From: Ktedonobacterales bacterium | GTDB taxonomy: Bacteria > Chloroflexota > Ktedonobacteria > Ktedonobacterales > JADMIN01 | Length of the DNA stretch: 19,411 nucleotides | Direction of reading: 5' to 3' | Assembly (NCBI GenBank): GCA_025935235.1 | Contig: JAICVT010000038.1 | Span: forward strand, 1 to 19,411 | In this document: one piece after another, positions 8,228 to 15,513 of the stretch | Layout: the number at the start of each line of letters is the position of its first letter | Position numbering within the stretch: the first letter of the stretch is position 1 | The notes under the pieces: generated by a model | The model's input: only the letters and a program-made list of their open reading frames with translations | Database searches by the model: none | Told to the model about the DNA's origin: nothing | Program-made: the position numbers and the translations under genes

Positions 8228-8464
8228 CGGTCGCTCCTCCTGACCGGACGCTCGCCTGCCTGAGCGTGGGCCAACCGCGTGCCGGGCGTGTGGCGCCCGC
8301 GTGCCAGCCGCCGAGCGCGGGATGTTGTAGCATACACAGTGAGCGCGTGCCGTGTGCAACACACCAGCGGATCAGCCCGTACACGAGGTGGAGGAAGCGC
8401 GCCCTGCCTGGTCAGGCGCCTGGCGACAGGCGCATCGCGGGCGGGACACGGATGGGGGAATCCA
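8228..8464. other. Intergenic region before the DedA gene
   Basis: The 237-bp gap begins with two short hairpins (CGGTC/GACCG at 8228-8246, and CGCTC/GAGCG just after) that could help end the phosphoesterase transcript, but there is no T-run. Around 8321-8340 the sequence is locally AT-richer (TTGTAGCATACA) and may hold a promoter; no convincing -35 and -10 pair was found. Confidence 0.3.
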
Positions 8465-9235
8465 TTGCATATCATCCTGGAGTTGGTGGCGACCTACGGC
8501 TATGTCGTCGTGCTGCTGGTGGTGATGGCCGAGAGCGCCGGACTGCCGCTGCCAGGCGAGACCTCGCTGCTGGTGGCGGGCGCGCTGGCCGCTACGGGCA
8601 AGCTCTGGCTGCCGGGGGTCATCATCGCCGCCGCGCTCGGCGCCATCATCGGCGACACCGCTGGCTACTGGATTGGCCGCACGTCTGGCCTGCGTCTGGT
8701 GCGGCGTCACGGCCACCTGCTGCGCTTCGACGAGGCCAAACTGGCCCAGGCGGAAGCGTTCTTCGAGCGGCACGGCGAAAAGGCCGTCTTCCTCGGCCGC
8801 TTCGTGCCGGTCGGGCGCATCTTCAGCGCTGTGCTGGCGGGCGTCAGCCGGATGCGCTATAACCACTTCCTCTTCTGGAACGCGACCGGCGGCATCGTCT
8901 GGGCCGCGCTGATGGGTACGCTCGGCTACCTCTTCGGCAGCCAGCTCCCCCTGCTGGAGCGGCTGGTTGGCCAGTTCGGCTTTGGCCTGCTGGCTGCGCT
9001 GGTACTCATCATTGGCCTGCGCTTCACCTGGGGCCGCCGCAAGCGGCTGGCCGCCTGGTGGGCGCAGGTTCGCAGCCAGCCGCTCGATGCGCGGGCGCTG
9101 GCGACAGCCCCGGCGCGCGCGCTACGCCAGCTCTTCACGCAGCGCTACCGCTGGCTGCTGACGGCCATTGGCCTCGGCGTGGCCGCCCTGTGCGGCGCGG
9201 GGCTGGCCCTGGCGCTGCTCACCGACGTGATGTAG
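8465..9235 (+). CDS. DedA/VTT-family membrane protein
   Basis: A 256-residue polytopic inner-membrane protein of the DedA (SNARE-associated, VTT) family, whose members flip or recycle lipid carriers such as undecaprenyl phosphate and support membrane homeostasis. Family motifs are clear: ESAGLPLPGE (23-32), GAIIGDTAGYWIGR (59-72) and RHGEKAVFLGRFVPVGR (102-118). Glu32, Asp64, Arg112 and Arg118 are candidates for the acidic and basic residues required in E. coli homologues. A C-terminal extension carries a basic stretch and an extra membrane helix (about 227-252), making it longer than typical DedA proteins of about 200 residues. I chose TTG at 8465 because GGGGGAA lies 4 nt upstream and the membrane domain starts immediately; an earlier frame opening at 8279 is unsupported. 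An upstream GTG start cannot be excluded. Confidence 0.88.
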   Translation: MHIILELVATYGYVVVLLVVMAESAGLPLPGETSLLVAGALAATGKLWLPGVIIAAALGAIIGDTAGYWIGRTSGLRLVRRHGHLLRFDEAKLAQAEAFFERHGEKAVFLGRFVPVGRIFSAVLAGVSRMRYNHFLFWNATGGIVWAALMGTLGYLFGSQLPLLERLVGQFGFGLLAALVLIIGLRFTWGRRKRLAAWWAQVRSQPLDARALATAPARALRQLFTQRYRWLLTAIGLGVAALCGAGLALALLTDVM

Positions 9236-9277
9236 CTCGACCAGCCTATCGCCTGGGTGGGCAGAGGCGGAGATGTG

Positions 9278-10144
9278 ATGGGTGGGCGCCTATGGAACCG
9301 GCGCCGCGGGTTCGCCAGACGGCGAGACGCTAGAAAGGCACGGCGCGCCATCCTCAACCCTCTTTCCGAGACGACTCAGCCACTCTCAGCCGCCGGGCAG
9401 GCGTCATTGCGGCGGCGACGGCGTCAGGCGCGCCGCTCGCGCCGCGGACGACTGCTGCGCGCGGTGGCGCTGGCGCTCATCGCGCTGGTCGCGCTGATGG
9501 GGCTGGTCGGCTGGGGCTATCTTGCGTCGCTGCCCAGCGTGGGCGACGCCCAGCAGCGGGTAGACGCCATCGTGCGCGCGCGCCACGGCATTGAGGTTGG
9601 CGTTCCACCGCCATCGAAGATCGGCCGGGCGATTGTGGCGGTCGAGGACTCGCGCTTCTACTCCAATCACGGCATAGACATACCGAGCATGGCGCACTTC
9701 ACCTGGGGCTATCTCACGACTGGCTCGACCACCGACGCTGGCGCGACGATCACCGAGCAACTGGTCAAGATCCTCTATGTCCAGCAGCCCCACACCATCG
9801 GCGGCAAGCTGGAGATGCTGGGACTGGCGCTGAAGATGGATCAGGCCTATTCCAAGCCGCAAATACTGGAGATGTACCTCAACGCTATCTACTATGGGCA
9901 TCAGGCGTATGGCATCGCGCAGGCCAGCGAGACCTACTTTCATGTCGCGCCCGATCAACTCACCTGGGGTGAGGCTAGCCTGCTGGCTGGGCTGCCGCAA
10001 GCCCCTACCGCCTACGATCCCTTCAAGCACTTCGACCTGGCGCGCGCGCGGCAGAGCCATGTGCTGGCGCGGTTGGTTGCCACTGGCGCGCTGACCCCCG
10101 CGCAGGCTGCCGCCGCCTACGCCGCGACGCCCAGCCTGCCGTGA
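9278..10144 (+). CDS. GT51 peptidoglycan transglycosylase-like protein, monofunctional
   Basis: A 288-residue membrane-anchored protein related to the transglycosylase half of class A penicillin-binding proteins; no transpeptidase domain follows. A very basic N-terminus (residues 1-60) precedes one membrane helix (about 61-84). Motif 1 is VEDSRFYSNHGID with the catalytic Glu123. Motif 2 is AGATITEQLVK, where the usual GSTITQQ serine and first glutamine are Ala and Glu. In motif 3, by alignment to RKVKELFVA-type sequences, the conserved glutamate is Met180 (GKLEMLGLALK), with a glutamate one position earlier. Motifs ILEMYLN and YG are kept. The ATG at 9278 has GGCGGAG upstream; a GTG at 9257 is an alternative. 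It lies 42 nt after DedA, probably in the same operon. Activity may be altered. Confidence 0.85.
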   Translation: MGGRLWNRRRGFARRRDARKARRAILNPLSETTQPLSAAGQASLRRRRRQARRSRRGRLLRAVALALIALVALMGLVGWGYLASLPSVGDAQQRVDAIVRARHGIEVGVPPPSKIGRAIVAVEDSRFYSNHGIDIPSMAHFTWGYLTTGSTTDAGATITEQLVKILYVQQPHTIGGKLEMLGLALKMDQAYSKPQILEMYLNAIYYGHQAYGIAQASETYFHVAPDQLTWGEASLLAGLPQAPTAYDPFKHFDLARARQSHVLARLVATGALTPAQAAAAYAATPSLP

Positions 10145-10147
10145 GGC

Positions 10148-10774
10148 CTAGAGGTGTACGCCGTAGAGGGCAAAGAGCCAATAGGCCGAGGTCAGCCACA
10201 GTCCCAGGATGACGATGAAGAGCGCGCTGCCCGCCAGCGCCAGCAGCCAGCCCGGCGTGCGCGCCTGCCGCACCAGCAGTACTTTGGCGGTGAAGACGCC
10301 ATAGATCAGCGCGCCCAGCGTCGCATGGATGAGGATGCGCGTGTCGGGTGCGTTCAGTCCCAGATCGAAGAGGCAATTGAAGGCCACCGGCAGTGTCAGC
10401 GCCATCGCGATGCGCCCCGACCAGCGGTGCATGAAGTTGTAGAAGCGCGATCCGGAGAGGTGAAACAGGCCGAACATGCCCGCTGCCGTCACCAGTTGGC
10501 CGCACGCCAGCACGACTGTTGCGCTGGCCAGCCAGGCCTTCATGTAGAATGGGTCGCTGAAGAACGGGTGATAGTCTGGGACGGGATGCGGTGTGGCGAC
10601 CATGTAGCGTTCGAGCACGCCGATCGTCTCGGCGACCAGCGCGCCCAGCGCCAGCGCCGCCGTCAGCCGCAGCCGCACTGGCCCACGCCGCTCCTCGCGC
10701 ACCGCATTCTGGTTGGCGGACGCCGCCTCGTCTGGTTGGCGCGCAGTCATAGTCCGCGAGCGCTGATCTGCCAT
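10148..10774 (-). CDS. DUF6529-like five-helix membrane protein
   Basis: A 208-residue integral membrane protein with about five hydrophobic helices (roughly 36-56, 80-102, 122-140, 148-168, 176-198) and a charged N-terminal tail. It resembles the uncharacterised DUF6529 family of Chloroflexota and Actinomycetota; this is recognition from memory, not a search. The motifs FMHRWSGRIA (His116) and LIHATLGALIYG (His150), plus His105, sit at the ends of helices in a way reminiscent of haem-binding cytochrome b561-type proteins, so a redox role is possible but unproven. GGTGAGGG lies about 7 nt before the ATG. The stop is only 3 bp from the stop of the converging transglycosylase gene, leaving no room for a terminator. 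Confidence 0.72.
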   Translation of the reverse strand: MADQRSRTMTARQPDEAASANQNAVREERRGPVRLRLTAALALGALVAETIGVLERYMVATPHPVPDYHPFFSDPFYMKAWLASATVVLACGQLVTAAGMFGLFHLSGSRFYNFMHRWSGRIAMALTLPVAFNCLFDLGLNAPDTRILIHATLGALIYGVFTAKVLLVRQARTPGWLLALAGSALFIVILGLWLTSAYWLFALYGVHL

Positions 10775-10884
10775 AGCGCACCCTCACCTCTCTGACACCT
10801 CTCTGACGCTGGCCGACGATTCGGATGCAGCCAGCTATGATGAGGTACGCGGCGGGGTGACAGGCGTGTGACGAGGAGTCCTCA

Positions 10885-10998
10885 CCCCAACCCTCTCCCA
10901 GAGAGAGCGGTGGCGCGCTCAATCACGGTAAGCGCTATACCAGCGCCCACGGCCCGTAGCTTCCCTCTCCCGCCTCGGCGGAGGAGGGGTTGGGGGCC
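10885..10998. repeat. G/C-rich palindromic intergenic element
   Basis: CCCCAACCCTCTCCC at 10885-10899 faces GAGGGGTTGGGGG at 10984-10996 in inverted orientation. The right part is also a hairpin (10963-10974 with 10977-10988, TC loop, one mismatch). The same arms, CCCTCTCCCGC and GGGGAGGGGTTGGGG, occur at 1985-2018, and a related C/G-rich piece lies near 17842-17880. The hairpin is about 11 nt after the HD gene stop and could protect or end that message. This looks like a dispersed REP-like family; I cannot count genome copies. Confidence 0.6.
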
Positions 10999-11574
10999 TC
11001 ATACCTCGTCGTCTACGGCGTGCAACTCGGCGGCGGGGCCATTGGTCTGGTGGTGCGTGCGGATGAAGGTGACGACGCGCGGCGACAGCCCGGCCCGCGC
11101 CGCCAGTTCGGCCCCGATCTCCGCGTGGCGCCAGGCGTTGTAGAACGGGCGGCGAAACCACGGACGCGGCGACCGCGCCAGCCAGTCCAGCGCGCGTGGC
11201 GCGAAGGCGCGCAGCAGCACCACCAGCGGGCGCACGACGAATGGCACGCGACCACCGCCCTTGCCGCTATCGTGCAGCAGCGCCGCCGCCAGCAGATCAC
11301 CATCGGCGCAGCCGCGCTCGCGCAGCGCGTGATAGACCGTCAGGCTGTGGCGCTGATCGTTGCGTGTCATGCTGTAGAAGAGCGCGCGACCCGCGGCAGG
11401 CAGCGTGGCGTCGAGGATGGCGTGGTCGGCGGCGTCGAGCGGGCGCGCCAGCAGCGAGCGCCAGACCTGATAGACGCGGTAGCGCGCCGCCAGCAACGAA
11501 TCACGTCGCGAGCGAGCGGGCGCGTCGCCAGCGGACGCCTCGGAGGGTGACGTGGAGGGCATGCTAGAGCGCAT
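10999..11574 (-). CDS. HD-domain phosphohydrolase-like protein
   Basis: A 191-residue protein with an HD superfamily metal-binding core. Likely ligands are His76 (QRHSL), His101-Asp102 (LLHDSGK), His150 (RHAEIG) and His174/His175 (RTHHQ), matching the HDIG-type order. HD proteins hydrolyse phosphoester bonds of nucleotides or cyclic dinucleotides; the substrate here is unknown. The N-terminal 25 residues are Ser/Ala/Pro-rich and disordered-looking. The gene overlaps the M50 protease stop by 11 bp if the first ATG (11574) is used, or begins 1 nt after it with the ATG at 11562; neither has a strong ribosome site, so translation is probably coupled to the protease. This implies a shared operon. 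Confidence 0.84.
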   Translation of the reverse strand: MRSSMPSTSPSEASAGDAPARSRRDSLLAARYRVYQVWRSLLARPLDAADHAILDATLPAAGRALFYSMTRNDQRHSLTVYHALRERGCADGDLLAAALLHDSGKGGGRVPFVVRPLVVLLRAFAPRALDWLARSPRPWFRRPFYNAWRHAEIGAELAARAGLSPRVVTFIRTHHQTNGPAAELHAVDDEV

Positions 11575-12340
11575 AGATGAACGCCGGATAGACGTGTCCA
11601 GCGATGCCGCCTGTGATGATCTGTGCCAGATAGGCGATCCAGTAGCCAGGGTTCAGGATGCCCAGCCCGATCAGCTCGAGGATGTAGGGAATCAGGAAGA
11701 AGATGACCAGCAGGATGCCTTCCATATAGGGCTGGAGGTCGCGGAAGCGCACCGCCGGAGCGTTGGGCAGCAGCGCGAAGAGCATGTTGTAGCCATCGAG
11801 CGGGTGCAGCGGAATGATGTTGACCACCGCCAGCACGATGTTGGTGACGGCCAGCACAAACAGAAATTGCTCGATCCGGAGCTGCCAGACGGGTTGCGCA
11901 TGGCCCAGGCACGACTGCAAGAGCGAGCCTGTCGCGCCATCGCAGCGCGCGGCGAACTGCGTGAGCGTCTGGTAGCCCGGCATCAAGCGCAGAATGACCG
12001 CAAAGAGAAATCCCATCAGCAGACTGAACACAGGCCCGGCTAGCGCCACGATGAACATGCCAGCGTCTGGCCCCACTCGCAATCGCCGGGTGTCAACCTC
12101 GACGGGTTTACCCCAGCCCAGGCCCACCGGCAGCACGCCCAGCGGGATGCCAAAGGAGAGTGTGATCGCTACGATCGTGCCGATAGCGGCCATCTGGCGG
12201 CGCGGGTTGAGGCTCAGCCGACCCGCGGCCCAGGATGATCCGTCGCCCAGCAACCAGGCCATGGCGGCGTGCGCCGCTTCATGCAGGGTCACAGCGATCA
12301 CGAATGCGAGGAAGGTTTCAACGACGACTAGCGTGTTCAT
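11564..12340 (-). CDS. M50 site-2 protease family membrane protein
   Basis: A 258-residue intramembrane zinc metalloprotease. HEAAH at 20-24 lies in the first membrane helix, and the second active-site motif NIIPLHPLDG (174-183, Asp182) lies in a later helix. There is no PDZ domain between them, so it belongs to the short site-2-protease group rather than RseP. The conserved GPVFSLLMG (102-110) is the usual NPxAN-like loop region. Such enzymes cut membrane-bound regulators or clear peptides within the bilayer. The ATG at 12340 is 3 nt after the stop of a 22-residue lysine-rich gene, and the next gene overlaps its end. A perfect TATAAT lies upstream at 12523-12518. The substrate is unknown. 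Confidence 0.9.
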   Translation of the reverse strand: MNTLVVVETFLAFVIAVTLHEAAHAAMAWLLGDGSSWAAGRLSLNPRRQMAAIGTIVAITLSFGIPLGVLPVGLGWGKPVEVDTRRLRVGPDAGMFIVALAGPVFSLLMGFLFAVILRLMPGYQTLTQFAARCDGATGSLLQSCLGHAQPVWQLRIEQFLFVLAVTNIVLAVVNIIPLHPLDGYNMLFALLPNAPAVRFRDLQPYMEGILLVIFFLIPYILELIGLGILNPGYWIAYLAQIITGGIAGHVYPAFIYAL

Positions 12341-12343
12341 GCG

Positions 12344-12412
12344 TTAGGCCTTGGCGGTCTTCGACTTCTTGGGCTTCTTCTTCTCTTTCGGCGTCGGATT
12401 CTTGCCACCCAT
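12344..12412 (-). CDS. 22-residue lysine-rich small protein
   Basis: A short open frame starting MGGKNPTPKEKKKPKKSK with 9 lysines in 22 residues and no hydrophobic segment. A perfect AGGAGG is 6 nt before its ATG, and the stop is 3 nt before the M50 protease ATG. Both features argue that it is translated, either as a real small basic protein or as a leader peptide coupling translation to the protease. Its size hides it from most gene finders. I do not recognise a named family. A basic, disordered peptide could bind RNA, ribosomes or acidic membranes; this is speculation. Confidence 0.65.
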   Translation of the reverse strand: MGGKNPTPKEKKKPKKSKTAKA

Positions 12413-12491
12413 GAAGCGCCTCCTGGTGCGATGTACAGCGCGAGCCAGCGGAGCGACCCCACTTGTCGCTGCGTGCCGCATCCCACGCCGA

Positions 12492-12547
12492 CGAGGCCGC
12501 GCGGCCTCGCACGCGCCATTATACGAGACGCCGCCGCATGCCGTCTA
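12492..12547 (-). promoter_or_regulatory. Promoter and 18-bp palindrome ahead of the small gene/M50/HD unit
   Basis: On the minus strand a perfect -10 TATAAT (12523-12518) follows, at 18 bp, TAGACG (12547-12542), a 4-of-6 match to the -35. The promoter overlaps the last codons of the MBL hydrolase. The perfect palindrome CGAGGCCGCGCGGCCTCG (12509-12492) begins near +2 and could be an operator, or a hairpin ending the MBL message, since it follows that stop by 9 nt. It has no T-run. The promoter is inferred. Confidence 0.55.
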
Positions 12548-13655
12548 GACAGTCCAGACGCAACTCCAGCCCCTCGCGCGCGGTGATCGTCTCGGGGAAG
12601 TCCGCGCGCGCCTGTCGCTCCAGCTCCATCACCGCCTGGTCGTCATAGTGTGGCTCATGGTGGAACAGGACCAGGCGGCCAACGCCTGCCTCGCGCGCCA
12701 CCCGCACAGCCATCGCGGGCGTGCTGTGGCCATAGCCGCGTTTGGGCGCGGCGCCGCCGTAGTCCTGCTCGCTGTATTGCGCGTCGTGGATCAGGATGTC
12801 GGCGCTTCGCGCGAAGGCGATCAGGCGATGGTCGGCCTCAGGATTCTGGCCGCGTACCTCGACATCGGTGGCGAAGATCAGCCGCGCCCCGCCCGCCGTG
12901 AAGCGATAGACCATCGAGCCATCAACGGGATGCAGTTGGCTGAGCAGCGCGTCCACCAGCAGCGCATCGCCAGGGATGCGCGTGGCGGCGGTGATGAGCC
13001 GTGGCGCGCCCTCCGCCGGGAGCAGGATCTGGTCGCCATCGCCGAGCGAGGTCAGCGTGCGGCGCGAGGGCAGCGCGCGAAAGTCGACTGGAAAGTAGGG
13101 CGCGCGCATGTAGCCCGCCACGATGTCGTCGAAGCGCATGCCCGCGAGGTCTGGCCCGAAGAGGTGGATGTGGAAGCGGGGATCGTAGAGCGGCGCGAAG
13201 AATGGCAGACCGCAGAGGTGATCGTGGTGGGCGTGGGTCAGCAGCAGCGTGATCTCGCATGGCTGGTCGGGCTGGCTGTTGGCGCGGCGCATCAGCTCCT
13301 CGCCCAGTGCGATGGCGCCCGAACCCGCGTCAATGACGACCGTCTGGCGTCCGTAGCGCAGCTCCATGCAGGTGGTGTCGCCGCCGACGTGGCCACCGCC
13401 GACGCGCGGAGTTGCGTAGCTGCCACGCACCCCCCAGAAGCGGGCGATGAGCGCATCGGGAGCCACGCCCGCCGGGGCGCGCTGGGCGCGAGGCCGCGCC
13501 TTCGCCGCCGACGCTTTCTTCAGCGCTTGGCTGGGCGCGGGTGAGACAGGCGTCCGTGTCGGCGCCTCAACCGCGCCGCTCGCTCCCTGCTTCGCCTGCT
13601 TCGTGTGGCCCCGCGCCACGCTAGCCTGCCCGTTCGGGCGAACCCTCCATGCCAT
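12519..13655 (-). CDS. MBL-fold metallohydrolase, phosphodiesterase-like
   Basis: A 378-residue protein with a metallo-beta-lactamase fold. The GVRGSYATP and GGDTTC segments at the domain start, the metal-binding HAHHDH (141-146), LHPVDGSMVYRF (His242), ATD (Asp264), HDAQYS (Asp291) and GYGHST (His310) all fit the two-metal cyclic-nucleotide phosphodiesterase-like group rather than beta-lactamases. Residues 1-65 are a basic, Ala/Pro-rich, low-complexity tail with no clear signal peptide; it may bind nucleic acid or simply be disordered. I chose ATG 13655 because AGGAG lies 9 nt upstream; the open frame runs to 13832 but crosses a strong hairpin and lacks a ribosome site. The substrate is unknown. 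Confidence 0.88.
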   Translation of the reverse strand: MAWRVRPNGQASVARGHTKQAKQGASGAVEAPTRTPVSPAPSQALKKASAAKARPRAQRAPAGVAPDALIARFWGVRGSYATPRVGGGHVGGDTTCMELRYGRQTVVIDAGSGAIALGEELMRRANSQPDQPCEITLLLTHAHHDHLCGLPFFAPLYDPRFHIHLFGPDLAGMRFDDIVAGYMRAPYFPVDFRALPSRRTLTSLGDGDQILLPAEGAPRLITAATRIPGDALLVDALLSQLHPVDGSMVYRFTAGGARLIFATDVEVRGQNPEADHRLIAFARSADILIHDAQYSEQDYGGAAPKRGYGHSTPAMAVRVAREAGVGRLVLFHHEPHYDDQAVMELERQARADFPETITAREGLELRLDCLDGMRRRLV

Positions 13656-13990
13656 CTTCTTGCGCTCCTGGGCCGTATACTGGCCCCCTGCGACGGAGGC
13701 GCGATGCGCCGACGGCTTTCCATGCGAGCGACCGCTCTCGCGCGCGGGAGAGCGGTCGCCGAGGAAGAGACTTGTGAGATACTGTAGCACGCGCGAGCGC
13801 GCGTGTGGTGTGATTCGCGCTCCATATGCCAAACTGGATTATCACATCAGCGGCGTTGGTCTCAGCGCCCGGCTGGCGCTCGCGGGGCGCCATCCTCGCG
13901 CAGGAGCGCGTCGGCGCCCCTGCCGTCCTCCCAGTGTGAGAGGGGCAGGGGCGCGCGCATGACACGTATGACAGTGGAGGATGGCGTGGG
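13656..13990. other. Structured intergenic region upstream of the MBL gene
   Basis: This 335-bp gap between two minus-strand genes contains three inverted repeats. The arms are 13728-13739 with 13748-13759 (12 bp perfect), 13788-13795 with 13798-13805 (8 bp perfect, CACGCGCG-AG-CGCGCGTG), and 13914-13924 with 13944-13954 (11 bp perfect). On the minus strand TGtGATAAT (13846-13838) is an extended -10-like element that could drive the MBL gene. The first two repeats would then lie in its leader. The third is just after the MFS stop. Confidence 0.5.
13914..13954 (-). terminator. Hairpin after the MFS gene
   Basis: GCGCCCCTGCC (13914-13924) pairs perfectly with GGCAGGGGCGC (13944-13954) around a 19-nt loop that can form a few further pairs. 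It starts 36 nt after the MFS stop on the minus strand. No T-run follows, so it may be a stabiliser or a rho-type or processing site rather than an intrinsic terminator. Confidence 0.45.
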
Positions 13991-15451
13991 TCAGTGAACC
14001 ATCGCTGACGCTTCCGACGCCTGAGTCGGGGCGCTCTCGTCAGAGGCGCTGGCGACCGCGCTGGCGGCGGAGGCCGCCGCCGCGCGATCCTCGGCGCGAT
14101 AGCGGCGATCCACCCCCGCCAGGCCAACCATGATGACCAGCCCCGACAGGAACATCAGCACGCCGCCCGCCAGCCAGATCGTGTCTACCGCGCCGAAGGT
14201 CTGACCCAGCGCCACCACATGCAAACCGCGCAGCGTCACGCCAGCCAGATAGCCCACCAGCGCGGTCCCCACCAGAATCGCCAGATTCGACGCCGGCTGG
14301 AAGATAGACATGACACGGCCCATCAGGTGATTGGGCGTCTCGCGCATCATCATCGGCCCGGCGGCAATATTCAGGGCCGCGTTGAGCACGCCCGTCACGC
14401 CGAAGAGGCCCAGCGCGACGTCGTAGTTCGTGACGCGCGACAAGACCACCACCAGCACGCCGAACAGCGCCATCGTCGTCCAGAGCGTGCGCGCCAGCCC
14501 GATGCGCTGGGCGAGGAAGCCGAACGCGATGGAGCCGACGATGGAGCCGAAGCCCATCACGCCGCCGATAAACCCATACATGGCGACGGTCGCATGCAGA
14601 TTCTCGGTGGCGAAGAAGACATCGAGCGTGTTGAGCGCACTGGCGCCCAGCAGCGCCACCAGCACCGCTATCAGCAGCGTCACCAGCACCCGATTCGAGA
14701 AGTAGAAGCGCACGCCGACCAGCAGCTCGCGCCAGAAGCCGTGCGCTTCGGCGTCGCGCTCGGTCGCCTGCGCGCCCATCGCGGCGCCCTTTGGCTCGCG
14801 GATCGCCAGGATCGTCAGGAAGGAGATGGCGAACGAGGCGGCGTCTATCAGGATGGCCCACTCTGGCCCGAAGGCGGCGTAGAGTGGCGCAGCCAGCGAT
14901 GGGCCGATAATCAGCGCCAGGCTGATGGACGCCTGGCTCATACCTATCGCCCGCGCTTGCAGCTCGGTGGGTACGATCTCCTGGATCAGCGCCATAGACG
15001 CCGGGCGGAAGAACTGCTCGCCGATGTTGACCAGCGCCACCACAGCGTAGATCAGCCCCAGCGCCCAGACCAGCGGCAATCGTCCGCCCGCCAGCGCTGG
15101 CAGCGGGAAGGCGCCCGTCGCCACCACCAGCGCGGCCACGATCAGCGCGCGCAGCCCATCCATCCACAGCATCATCGGGCGCTTGCGGACGCGGTCTACG
15201 AAGACGCCAGCGAAGACGCCGACCACTAGCGTCGGCGCGGCGGCGGCCATCAGCACAGCGCTGACGGCGACCGGCGCCCATGTCTGATGCGCGCCCAGAC
15301 CGAGGCCGATCCAGATCACCAGCGTGGTCGTGAACATCAGGTCGCCGATGATCGAGACGGATTGGCCGAGCCAGAGGAAGGCGTAGTCGCGATTGATGAG
15401 CAGTCCCGGCTTGCGGCTCGAAGCAGCCGCGCCCGCTGTGATACTATCCAT
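13991..15451 (-). CDS. MFS transporter (EntS/DHA3-like exporter)
   Basis: A 486-residue major facilitator with about 12 predicted membrane helices starting at LWLGQSVSIIGDLMF. The loop after the second helix, GVFVDRVRKRPMMLW, is the family's motif A (GxxxDRxxRR), and the segment FRPASMALIQEIVP is typical of the MFS_3/EntS-like group that exports siderophores, macrolides or other small molecules. An Ala/Ser-rich hydrophilic tail of about 35 residues closes the protein. The ATG at 15451 is preceded by AAGGGAGA about 8 nt upstream; the frame opens at 15649 but would overlap the ArsR-like gene and run through a hairpin. It lies 181 nt downstream of the ArsR-like regulator on the same strand, so that regulator is a likely controller. 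The substrate is unknown. Confidence 0.88.
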   Translation of the reverse strand: MDSITAGAAASSRKPGLLINRDYAFLWLGQSVSIIGDLMFTTTLVIWIGLGLGAHQTWAPVAVSAVLMAAAAPTLVVGVFAGVFVDRVRKRPMMLWMDGLRALIVAALVVATGAFPLPALAGGRLPLVWALGLIYAVVALVNIGEQFFRPASMALIQEIVPTELQARAIGMSQASISLALIIGPSLAAPLYAAFGPEWAILIDAASFAISFLTILAIREPKGAAMGAQATERDAEAHGFWRELLVGVRFYFSNRVLVTLLIAVLVALLGASALNTLDVFFATENLHATVAMYGFIGGVMGFGSIVGSIAFGFLAQRIGLARTLWTTMALFGVLVVVLSRVTNYDVALGLFGVTGVLNAALNIAAGPMMMRETPNHLMGRVMSIFQPASNLAILVGTALVGYLAGVTLRGLHVVALGQTFGAVDTIWLAGGVLMFLSGLVIMVGLAGVDRRYRAEDRAAAASAASAVASASDESAPTQASEASAMVH

Positions 15452-15513
15452 AGTGACTCTCCCTTGCAACCAGAGGCGCGCTTGAACAGGTACGTCGGTC
15501 GTGGGTGGGGAGT

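Noticed and set aside
13653..13832. Longer N-terminus for the MBL hydrolase, starting at 13832
   Set aside because: The extra 59 codons cross a perfect 12-bp hairpin and an 8-2-8 palindrome and have no ribosome site; ATG 13655 has AGGAG upstream.
14219..15229. 336-codon frame opposite the MFS gene, perhaps served by the orphan terminator
   Set aside because: The product is a His/Gln/Arg-rich antisense shadow of membrane helices, and the terminator lies almost 300 bp beyond its end. A non-coding antisense RNA is more plausible than a protein.
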